Source: Funneliformis mosseae | Lineage: Eukaryota; Glomeromycota; Glomeromycetes; Glomerales; Glomeraceae | Length of the DNA: 17,653 bases | Direction of reading: 5' to 3' | NCBI GenBank assembly: GCA_910592005.1 | Contig: CAJVPP010001831.1 | Coordinates: forward strand, 1 to 17,653 | Part shown: positions 8,693-16,621 of the stretch, in pieces | Layout: each line of letters starts with the position of its first letter | Position numbering within the stretch: position 1 is the stretch's first letter | Translations under genes and position numbers: made by a program | The notes under the pieces: generated by a model | Told to the model about the DNA's origin: nothing | Database searches by the model: none | What the model saw: only the letters and a program-made list of their open reading frames with translations

Positions 8693-9642
8693 TCAATATA
8701 GTGTAGGATTGCCTTTAGATTTTATAACAGCTTTAATACGACGGGGCATACTTTCTATAAGATTATTATAAACAGAACTATCTAACTTTGACCATTCATC
8801 CTGCAAAAAATTGAATAATTCTGTTTCATTGGTTGGTAGTGGAACACGTTTATGGACTCGACGTTCCAACTCATCCCAAATATTTTCTATGGGATTAAGA
8901 TCAGGGCTCTGAGGAGGCTATGAAATATGAGAAACATTATTTTCTAATATCCAGTCCATTGTCCTTTTTGCTCGATAGATTGGTGCATTATTATCTTGGA
9001 ATAAATAATCATCTTTTGATATTTGTCAACCATTAATTCGTACTAATGGACCTAAACCAGCTGAACTAAAACACCCCAAAACCATAACTCCTTTTCAGCC
9101 AGATTTAAATGTTGGTATAAGACAGTTTACATTGTACTTTTCCTTTGGAAGTCTCCAAACATTACGACAACCATCATCTCCATACACTTCAAAGCGAGAT
9201 TCATCACTCCATATAATATAATCCCATTCAGGATCCCAATCTACTCTTTCTTTTGTTCATTCCAATCATTTTTTATGATTTTTTCATTAACAAAAGACTT
9301 TCTTTTACCAATACAAGAAAAAAAAGCCTTTTTTATGAAGGCAACGTCATAAAGTATATGTAAAAACTTTAGTTGATGTTTTAATACATTTAAAGGAACT
9401 TTTCGGTCTTCTTTAACAACATGAATTAAATGACGTTTATCACATTCAGTTAAAATAGGTTTTCTGCCACTTCGTGAAGGTAGTTTTACTTTGCTAGTAT
9501 TTTTATAATATTTTATCACATCTTTAATAGTAGCACTAGCAAAATTTAATTTTTCTTTAATAACAAGAAGAAGCATATCACAATTCCAAGCACTAATTAT
9601 TTGGTTGCGTTCTCCTTCAGATAATTATTTCCTTTTTGACAT
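8693..9642 (-). pseudogene. Tc1-type (DD34E) transposase, disrupted
   Basis: Start ATG is at 9642-9640 (MSKRK...), stop at 8693. The N-terminal helix-turn-helix region (LSEGERNQIISAW..., GRKPILTECDKRHL) would bind the inverted repeats. The catalytic core follows with WSDESRF (first Asp at 9205-9203) and SPDLNPIENIWDEL (Glu at 8887-8885). The second Asp motif reads QDNNAP. Counting 34 residues back from Glu lands on the first of the two Asn codons (8992-8990), so the catalytic Asp appears mutated. In-frame stops are TAA 9627-9625, TGA 9097-9095, TGA 9028-9026 and TAG 8920-8918. A one-base frameshift lies near 9240-9260. Most of the stops look like TGG changed to TGA/TAG or CAA to TAA. The length without breaks, about 316 residues, is near normal. 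It cannot make an active enzyme. Confidence 0.9.
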
Positions 9643-10109
9643 TATATATTTAAATATATAAATTATTGCGACTATTGCGGTTGCTACAGTTGCTGCGGCA
9701 AATTTATTTATTTGATAATCATTTCTTAATTTAGTTATTTTTGCTGCATTACGATGATCACATCTCAATTTAGCATTAACTGTATTGCGATGATCTCTGT
9801 AAGCATTTATTCAATACATCAAAAAATTTAGTATAATATACTCGATTAACACTAAAAAATTAAAAGTTTAATTATAAGCGAAAAATTTGATAAAAATTAC
9901 AAATTTTACAAAAAATTTTGTAATATAAAATTCAATAAAAGTCCCAAATTTTATAAGATTTTCAAGAAAGATACAATTCATTACGATGTACAAGTTTACT
10001 TATAATACCAAAGTCAATTTAATTAATAAAAAAAAATTTTTCTTATGATGCTAATGTATGTATTATTATTCCGATTTTGGAAAAGTCAGTCATTTTTGCT
10101 AGGTGAGTG

Positions 10110-10744
10110 TACATATGTGATTATTCCTATTCTTACATTCATGTAATACTTGAAATATCCAAATTTTTTTTTAAAACAATTAAATATTGAAGCGCAAAAA
10201 AATACTTTTTTTCTACGTAAATAATATTACTCTGCAACTATTAGCATAATGCTTGACCCAAAAATTTTTTCATTATTTGGATTTCAGTCGAATTGCTGTG
10301 CATATTTGAACGGTGCATCATAATAAAATGCTTGCTTAATCTAATCAGAGTTTACTAAATACCATTTTTTTAGCAATATTGTAAAATTGAAACGAAGTAT
10401 CAATGTCACACAATTTTTTTTTAACAATAATAATTCCCAATTACTGTGTGTACTAACTATTTTTCTGCGTTTAACTTTATTCTAACATACAATGTTTTCA
10501 TCTTTTAATACACACCTTATAAGAATGATAAAGATAAAGGATGAGCATTTAAAAACCATAAAAATGTTTACTTTTCATTAACTTAATTTACTACGCACTT
10601 AATAAAATAACATTTCTTTGTATTAAAAAAAACTACTTAAACATTTCCATATTATAATAAGTAAGAAAGTTACTAAAAGGAGCTATAAATGTTTTAAAAT
10701 GAGTCTTTTTAAACTATATTCACGTTTGAGTAATTTACGATCTA
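10110..10744. other. AT-rich region between the transposon and the secreted-protein gene
   Basis: No gene seen. It contains the 3' flank of the minus-strand gene at 10745-12526. A TTTATT on the plus strand near 10474 would read as AATAAA on the minus strand, but it is about 270 bp past the stop and its use is uncertain. Confidence 0.4.
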
Positions 10745-12526
10745 TTATTGACATTTGAATTGTTTAATTTCACAATTCTTATTATGGTTTAAATCCCAAT
10801 TAGTACTATTATCAGTTGAACATATATCAAAGGGATCTCGAAGAAACTTAAGTTCATTTATTTGATCATCTGAGGCAGCTATTACACAGTTATCCTTTCC
10901 GATTGTAGGACAATAAATATGACCATAATCACAAGGTTTTCCGCAAAATGAAGGTTTCGGATCACATATCTCAACATTATAATGTCGTAAGCTAGTGCTT
11001 ATTATTGATGCCGCCATATTATTATATGTAGTTAGTTTAACAGAATTATATACGTCATCATCATTGTCAAGCATTTGATCATAATTTACCCCTTGATTAA
11101 TAGTAAAGCTTGCTAATAATGACTTATTTGCAGTATAAAAATTGTTGTTTAACGTTTCTTCGAAATGAAATTGGAGAGATTCACTTGCGGCTGATAGATA
11201 TGATGAAATATCTGGATAGGTTTGACCATTTCCGGTAAATGATTGATGAACATCCTCTATTAAACTTGGAAGAAAGTACATATTCACCATGCTAGCAGTA
11301 AAAGCTCCTATATTATCGATCGGCATATCCCTCTTATGTGGTAGCGGGAACCCATGGAGCCTATTTATAGCTGCAAGCATTTGTGCAAGGTTCGGGTTTT
11401 GAGAATGACTATAGTATTGTGCAATTCGTTCAATTGCAATTTCTTCTCTGCATCCAGAATTTACGCACAAGTCTACCAACCTTCTAATTCTATCGAAATC
11501 TTTAGCAGCTCTCCTAGATCTTGAAGCGGCATTAGATGCTTGCGCTGCAGTTCTCCAACCTACCGCTACATTTCTGGCTACCGTTCCTTCAGCTGCCGTT
11601 GCTATTACATCATCTGCAGCACCAATTTCGGCACCAAGTTCGGAGGTTTCGGCGATGGTTTCCGCGATCTCATCTACAGCTACTACTTCGGGAGCTACTT
11701 CCGCAACCATAGGAAAAGCTATAATAGCCATGGAAATGGCTAAAGGAATTAAAGCCGCATAGAGCACGTTATGTTTAGGCGGTGGCGGCGGCGGTGGTTG
11801 CAATTTTTTTAGATTATCGGGAGTCATTTTATTACTTAGTTCATTAAGGGCATCATGGAACCCTCGATGGTGACGCTCCCAATAATTAAATAGCTTGTTT
11901 GCCGAATCAATCATGTGATATGTAGCAATACTATAACCATCAGGACTGAACGAGCTGCCTGTACCGAACTGAAGAGATGCAGCGTATGATCCAACTTCAT
12001 GACCAGTCAAATAATCGATGCATTCGGCTATATGTTCTGTTTGAATAATTGCCAAATCGGGATAATCTGGGTGTTTACCTTCACTGCAATACTTTGAAGT
12101 AAGATGAGGTGGAAATACATGATTCGAGTCAGGACTGTTTCCCTTATATGTAATTTTAGGGGTCGGAATTAGCTTCATAGTGTAATTACTTAAATTACAT
12201 TTGTAGTTATTAATGTTTTTTTCGGTATACGTTGAAACAGTAAGATCATCCCTGTTTATTTCCACCATAAAGCTGAAATTACAATCATAGGTACATCCCC
12301 ACATAGTGATGTTCAAAGTTGTTAAAGGTGGATCATGCCTTTTTATTTTAACTTGCCTGACCAAAAGAGACGTCGAATAAGTAATGCCATCATCGTTTAT
12401 ATGAAACGCCGCACGATTAGAAGGTACGACCTGGTCGCACATCTTAAAATCATGTTCTACGGTGATCCAATCGGCAATAACTGCAGATAAAAAATGTATA
12501 AGAATGTATAAAAAACCTTTCTTCAT
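10745..12526 (-). CDS. Predicted secreted or membrane-anchored Cys-rich protein of unrecognised family, single exon, 593 aa
   Basis: I do not recognise this family. The chosen start is the ATG at 12526, not an upstream in-frame ATG at 12652, because residues 1-18 (MKKGFLYILIHFLSAVIA) then form a good signal peptide and a TATA-like element lies just upstream. Layout: residues 19-243 are an N-terminal domain with six Cys (30, 78, 82, 110, 147, 169) and N-glycosylation sequons (NIT, NFS, NLS, NYT). Seven prolines follow at 244-250, then a hydrophobic segment at about 253-274. Next is an Ala/Glu/Val-rich acidic helix region (275-310) and an Arg-rich patch (SRSRRAAKDFDRIRR, 335-349). C354 and C359 come next, then a KR dibasic site at 398-399. 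The C-terminal domain carries eight Cys (521-592), including CDPKPSFCGKPC. Sixteen Cys and no intron over 1782 bp. G+C is visibly higher than the flanks. The architecture suggests an exported or processed precursor, possibly pore- or membrane-active, but this is inference. Confidence 0.85.
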   Translation of the reverse strand: MKKGFLYILIHFLSAVIADWITVEHDFKMCDQVVPSNRAAFHINDDGITYSTSLLVRQVKIKRHDPPLTTLNITMWGCTYDCNFSFMVEINRDDLTVSTYTEKNINNYKCNLSNYTMKLIPTPKITYKGNSPDSNHVFPPHLTSKYCSEGKHPDYPDLAIIQTEHIAECIDYLTGHEVGSYAASLQFGTGSSFSPDGYSIATYHMIDSANKLFNYWERHHRGFHDALNELSNKMTPDNLKKLQPPPPPPPKHNVLYAALIPLAISMAIIAFPMVAEVAPEVVAVDEIAETIAETSELGAEIGAADDVIATAAEGTVARNVAVGWRTAAQASNAASRSRRAAKDFDRIRRLVDLCVNSGCREEIAIERIAQYYSHSQNPNLAQMLAAINRLHGFPLPHKRDMPIDNIGAFTASMVNMYFLPSLIEDVHQSFTGNGQTYPDISSYLSAASESLQFHFEETLNNNFYTANKSLLASFTINQGVNYDQMLDNDDDVYNSVKLTTYNNMAASIISTSLRHYNVEICDPKPSFCGKPCDYGHIYCPTIGKDNCVIAASDDQINELKFLRDPFDICSTDNSTNWDLNHNKNCEIKQFKCQ

Positions 12527-12572
12527 GAATGAAATAATTTTTTTTTTTCCCTTGTCGTAAAAATCAGTCAAC

Positions 12573-12585
12573 CTTATATATAGTA
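12573..12585 (-). promoter_or_regulatory. TATA-box-like element for the secreted-protein gene
   Basis: The minus strand reads TATATATAAGG about 50 bp upstream of the ATG at 12526. It would place transcription start near 12545, inside the would-be N-terminal extension from 12652. This favours the shorter start. Confidence 0.45.
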
Positions 12586-13231
12586 TATTTAACTTTGAAA
12601 AATTTGCAGACAAACCATTTCGATAACCTAATTCTTTTTTTTTATTCAACATTTAAGGAAATCAATCATCCTTTTGATTTTGCGATCTTCATTATGATGA
12701 AACCCTAACCGCAGTCGATCTTTACTTTATTTAATCCATTGTAGAGATTGGAACTTCATTTCATCGGTGATTCACCACCATTGAGTTATATCCTATGAAA
12801 TGGGAGGCTTACGAACATAGTAAATCATACTATCCGTAAAGTAATTTAATAGGATATGCCTACACTGATGAATAATGATAGTTGTTATTAAAATTTTAAC
12901 CAGTTAACCAAGTTCGGTTAATCGGCTAAACCAGCCTACAATATATTCGAAATTCATATATATTCGGAAAGTCCTCATCCGCCTTTAGAATTTCATATTG
13001 AGAAATAAAATTAGGGCCAATTATCTTCATATTACTAAAAAAAAGTGCAAGAATTGTATTAGGCTGCGCTTCGTATTACAAAATTTATAAGGTAAAATTA
13101 AGAATAAAATTTCGGAAATTTCATTCTATAAAACCTAAGTTCGAATTAAAATTCGTTTAAGATCGGCGATATACTGTATATTTTCGAAAATTCCATAATT
13201 TCGCATGCATGTAAATCATTTTGCCAGATGC
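12586..13231. other. Upstream flank of the secreted-protein gene and AT-rich spacer
   Basis: No gene seen. An inverted repeat TTAACC-AAGTTC-GGTTAA lies near 12906-12925, with further TTAACC/GGTTAA words nearby. About 13090-13231 continues directly into dispersed repeat copy B, with palindromic words such as GCATGCATG, and may belong to the same element. Confidence 0.35.
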
Positions 13232-13600
13232 GGATGCTAGGGCCGGCCTAATAATTATTTTTTCTTTTTAGTTTTCCTTAAACATACCACGCGCCTTTAT
13301 TATATTTGCATATATACAACTTGAAACCCTTCCTTTAACCCCTTCGCGATATTTTCGCTTTCGCCTTTTTAACTTTTTAAATTTATTATTGTAACTTCAT
13401 TATTTTTTGTAATTACTGATTTACTTATTATTTTATTATACAATTTCGTAATTGCACAGTTTTAATTGTCATTTGTTTAGTTTAATATATTGACATTGCG
13501 AAAGTATAGAGCACCCACGTTGAGGCAACACTGATTAATTTGATTAATTTGATATTATTTAATAAATTTAGCGTCAATATTACTTTACGTCATTTTTACA
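13232..13600 (-). repeat. Dispersed repeat, about 370 bp, copy B (inverted relative to copy A)
   Basis: Reverse complement of the element at 6243-6612, with the same ordered landmarks. These include the GC-rich GGCCGGCC word at 13241-13248, CGCGATATTTTCGCTTTCGCC, TATTGACATTGCGAAAGT, AACGT.GA(G/C)GCAACACTGATT and AAATTTAGCGTCA. Sequence matching stops near 13600. The GC hairpin present beside copy A is absent here. Confidence 0.8.
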
Positions 13601-15030
13601 CAATAATAAAACCTGCTGCTTACATTACGAGTTGTTATAAATACAACTGACCAAACTTACCGGATATACTCAAATGAAATTCGATCAAGACACATTTTAA
13701 ACTTAGCCTATCAATTTTATTTATTTTTTTTTAATCAAAAAATCATATTAAAAAATTCATCTAAGCATCTAGTTTAAAAAAAAAAAAAATGTTAATTTTA
13801 CGAACCGAACTGAATTTTATTTAAAATGGTTTGATGCTTTGCTGTGAAAAGAGAAAACCAAAAAAAAAATAAATTTTACTTTTATGCTAATATGATTTTT
13901 TTAGTAAAAATAAGACATTAAAGATTACAAACGCTTTTTTTTTACAGGTTATATTTACTTATTTTTGAACTTTAACTTTATTTTTGTCTTATGAATACAA
14001 GTTGTAATTATCGTTTAAACGTCCCATTTGATTTTGTTGATCAATCAATCGCTTCTATTAAGTAAAGGGGAGAATACTCAATTATACTTATGCGTGAGAA
14101 TAAAAGTTCGTCGGAGAAACATTTCGGATTTGAAAATTGTTGAATCTGCTAACAAATAAATCTGTCACATGCAAGGGCGACTTCACATGTTTCTTAAAAC
14201 GTATATATGTGGTTCTTTGCTCTAATACTTACTTGCGATCATAGATAATTTGTTTATATGAAATAACTTTGATGTATAACAGACAGTATTGTTAAAATGA
14301 GACGAAGTTTAATTAAGCCTGTATGCTCTTTTTTACACTTACCAACATTACTACCCACGTGAAACATGAAATAAATCACGTGATTTATTATCAAATTTCT
14401 ATTCTTCAAATAAAAAAATTTATACTAACGAATTGTTTTGATCAAATAAAATCTATTAAATAATTATATCTCATTTTAGTGAAATAAATGACAGATTCAA
14501 CGATTGGATTACTTATTGTGCAATAGGATTAGCTCCCGTTGAGGAAATTAAGATTTTTAAATTAACTTCGCTAAATCTAGCATATTTAACAAATTATAAT
14601 AAAGTTTAAGTGGTTTCCGCTCTCCAAAATAAATTTAAATATTCGAATAAATTCACATGATGCAACTTTTTAGGATCGCAAGTTAAATTATTTATAAAAT
14701 TGTGAAATTATCGACGATTATTAGATATTACGGCATAATTATAAGGTTCAGGTAATTAAACTATATCCGTTGCAAATTACTTGACGGCTAAATTATAATT
14801 TTAATACATATACTGTATAAGAGCCTATTTGCAAAATATCAGCTGAAAAATTATTGCCACATATATAATGGTTTAAAAACGATTGCTATTTTCGTTTGAA
14901 AATCCTAGCACAGTAACGATCATTCGGACAAGAAAATTATAAACGTGTAATTTACAATGAAGTTTATTTTTTACACCTATTTTTCTTTTTACGAAACGAA
15001 CTTTTTTTTTCTTTTTTAAAATAACACAAT
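13601..15030. other. AT-rich intergenic region, no gene seen
   Basis: No frame with coding character. Notable only for the CACGTG palindrome at 14370-14389 and homopolymer runs. A 71-codon minus-strand frame at 14873-15088 overlaps the 5S gene and is not credible. Confidence 0.45.
14370..14389. promoter_or_regulatory. 20-bp perfect palindrome centred on an E-box (CACGTG)
   Basis: AATAAATCACGTGATTTATT equals its reverse complement. A second CACGTG lies 14 bp upstream at 14356-14361. CACGTG is the classic core bound by basic helix-loop-helix factors such as Cbf1/Pho4 in fungi. No gene start is close by, so function is uncertain. Confidence 0.45.
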
Positions 15031-15036
15031 TATAAG
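15031..15036 (+). promoter_or_regulatory. TATA-like element upstream of 5S rRNA
   Basis: TATAAG about 31 bp before the 5S start. Upstream TATA boxes of this kind accompany RNA polymerase III genes in several fungi, in addition to the internal control region. Confidence 0.4.
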
Positions 15037-15061
15037 TAGGAATGTTTTCTTCATTCAAACA

Positions 15062-15177
15062 GTTACGGCCATACACAGTGAAAAGCACCGGAACCCGTCC
15101 GATCTCCGAAGTTAAGCCACTGATGGCCCAGTCAGTACTACGGTTGGGGACAACGTGGGAATACTGGGTGCTGTAAC
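15062..15177 (+). rRNA. 5S ribosomal RNA
   Basis: The 116-nt sequence carries the conserved eukaryotic 5S core: ACGGCCATAC near the 5' end, then CACCGGAACCCGTCCGATCT, CCGAAGTTAAGCCACTGATG, and GGGAATACTGGGTGCTGTAA at the 3' end. Helix I closes: GTTACGGC (15062-15069) pairs with GCTGTAAC (15170-15177), with one G-U. It is a single dispersed copy, as in fungi whose 5S genes lie outside the rDNA repeat. It is slightly shorter than the usual 118-120 nt; deviations such as ACAGTGAAAAGCACC for the usual CACC.GAAAACACC could be real variation or decay. The ends and core pairing suggest it can fold. Confidence 0.93.
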
Positions 15178-15182
15178 TTTTT
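15178..15182 (+). terminator. RNA polymerase III T-run terminator of 5S rRNA
   Basis: TTTTT follows the last paired base of helix I directly. A longer T-run follows at about 15191-15199. Confidence 0.8.
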
Positions 15183-15896
15183 GTTTCTACTTTTTTTTTA
15201 AAAACAAAAATTCAATCTTTGATGTTAAAATAAATTTAATTTCTTGATTGGTTCAAGTTTATTGCAATTATCCGAAAGACCATATTTACCTAGTTTCTTT
15301 TCATTCGTAAATATAATATATATAGGCTTTAAATAATTTAAAGTTTTTGGTTTTTGTGATATTTACAAGATATAACGTTGATAAATCGCAGGTGTTTGAT
15401 ATAAAATAAATGATTTATATTTACTTCAAGTTTTCTTATCAAATATTCAATATAAAAGAAATCAGAGTAGATCCCTTGTTTCTGGGATTGATTACAGGAT
15501 GCTTTGGTGGGAATTAATATAGGAGATTAGGAAATTAACCGGAAATTTATTAATTAAATTCCGGGTCATTGGATGCGACATAAATTTAATGGGACGTTTG
15601 CCATCAATAACGTGATTTTAATAGCAAATTGTCCATTTATTTCAAATTAAAAAATATTATAAATTCAATACTTTAAATATCGCGGCTAAAAGTAATTATT
15701 TAACAAAAATATAAATTCAGAAAAAAATAAATTTAAAATACAAATGAAAATAAAATTATTATAAAATTAAAATTAAAATCAATCCTAAAACTAAAAATTT
15801 AAAAGTCGAAATTTCGAATGGTGGGGATTATTAACAAAGAATATAAAATAATTAATAAAAGTTATAAAAACAACTAATATAAAAAGTAAATTTAAA
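15183..15896. other. AT-rich intergenic region, no gene seen
   Basis: No supported gene. From about 15640 the plus strand becomes progressively A-rich, leading into the purine tract. Confidence 0.45.
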
Positions 15897-16390
15897 AACA
15901 TCAATCAATTAATGTATAAATTGAAAAAAAAGGAAACAAAAACGAAGTTAAAAAAAGAAACGAAAATTAAAAAACGAAAAAAAATCGAACGAAAAAAAGA
16001 AAAACGAAAATTAAAAAAAAAATAAAAAAAAAAATATTTAAAAATAAAACGAAAGAAATAAAAAAAGAATAAAAACGAAAAAGAAAAGAATAAAAAAAAA
16101 AGGAAAGGAAAGAAAAAAAAAAGAAAAACTAACAAAACGAAAAAAAGGAAAGAAAGCGAATTAAAAAAAAAAAATTAAGAAAAGCGAAAATTAACCAAAA
16201 ACGAAAATTAAAAAACGAAAATGAAATAAAAAATGATAAAGCTTAAACGAAAATAAAAAAAAAAAAGAATGAAAAAAAAAAAAGAACGAAAACTAAATAA
16301 AAGCACGAAAACGAAAATTAAAAAACAAAAAAGTAAAAAAAAACGAAAAATAATAATAAAAATAAAATAAAATAAAAAAAAAATGATCTC
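15897..16390. repeat. Purine-rich low-complexity tract (CGAAAATTAAAA-type)
   Basis: About 490 bp almost purely A and G on the plus strand, with scattered C and few T. It is built from variants of CGAAAATTAAAAAA, GAAAAAAA and AAAGGAAAGAAA. The block ACGAAAATTAAAA recurs several times (for example near 15960, 16007, 16201 and 16310). A 76-codon minus-strand frame over it is almost all Phe and is not a gene. Confidence 0.8.
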
Positions 16391-16621
16391 TGAATTTAAA
16401 AGAAATTAAAACTATTAAAATAAATCAATTAAAAAAAAAAACCACATCCGAAAAAAAATTTTTAAATTAAAACTAAAAAATTTTCCGATTGTAATTATTT
16501 TTTTAAATGCGGTATCTACATACCTTGACAATATGTATTACCATTACATTCTGTTATCGTTATACAAGATAATTTAAGTTTTCTTTTAAAAAACTTTTTT
16601 TTTTTATTATAAGTTATAACG
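16391..16621. other. 5' flank of the microexon-type locus
   Basis: AT-rich. A T-rich run followed by TTATTATAAG ends near 16611, just before the proposed ATG. It could be leader sequence or a splice acceptor for an unseen upstream exon. A short frame from the ATG at 16531 (MYYHYILLSLYKII, then stop) is too short to call. Confidence 0.3.

Larger units (their letters stand above)
8013..10109 (-). mobile_element. Complete but inactive Tc1/mariner-type DNA transposon
   Basis: The two ends are 25-bp inverted repeats with two mismatches: CACTCAACTAGCAAAAATGA.. at 8013-8037, and CACTCACCTAGCAAAAATGA.. read from 10109 back to 10085. A TA dinucleotide flanks each end (8011-8012 and 10110-10111), the expected target-site duplication. 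The element is 2097 bp, longer than the 1.3-1.6 kb usual for Tc1. The excess lies in two AT-rich non-coding arms of about 680 bp (left) and 465 bp (right). The single transposase frame lies on the minus strand and is broken. Both termini remain intact, so mobilisation in trans by a related transposase cannot be excluded. Confidence 0.9.

Noticed and set aside
11540..11743. Plus-strand open frame rich in Ser, Tyr and Arg
   Set aside because: Antisense to the Ala/Glu-rich part of the 593-residue gene; its composition follows from that.
12527..12652. 42-residue N-terminal extension of the secreted protein from the ATG at 12652
   Set aside because: It would bury the signal peptide inside the protein and overlap the TATA-like element; the composition of the extension is AT-driven.
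14873..15088. Minus-strand open frame of 71 codons
   Set aside because: Runs into the 5S rRNA gene and shows no domain.
15905..16135. Minus-strand open frame, almost all Phe
   Set aside because: Direct consequence of the purine-rich tract on the other strand.
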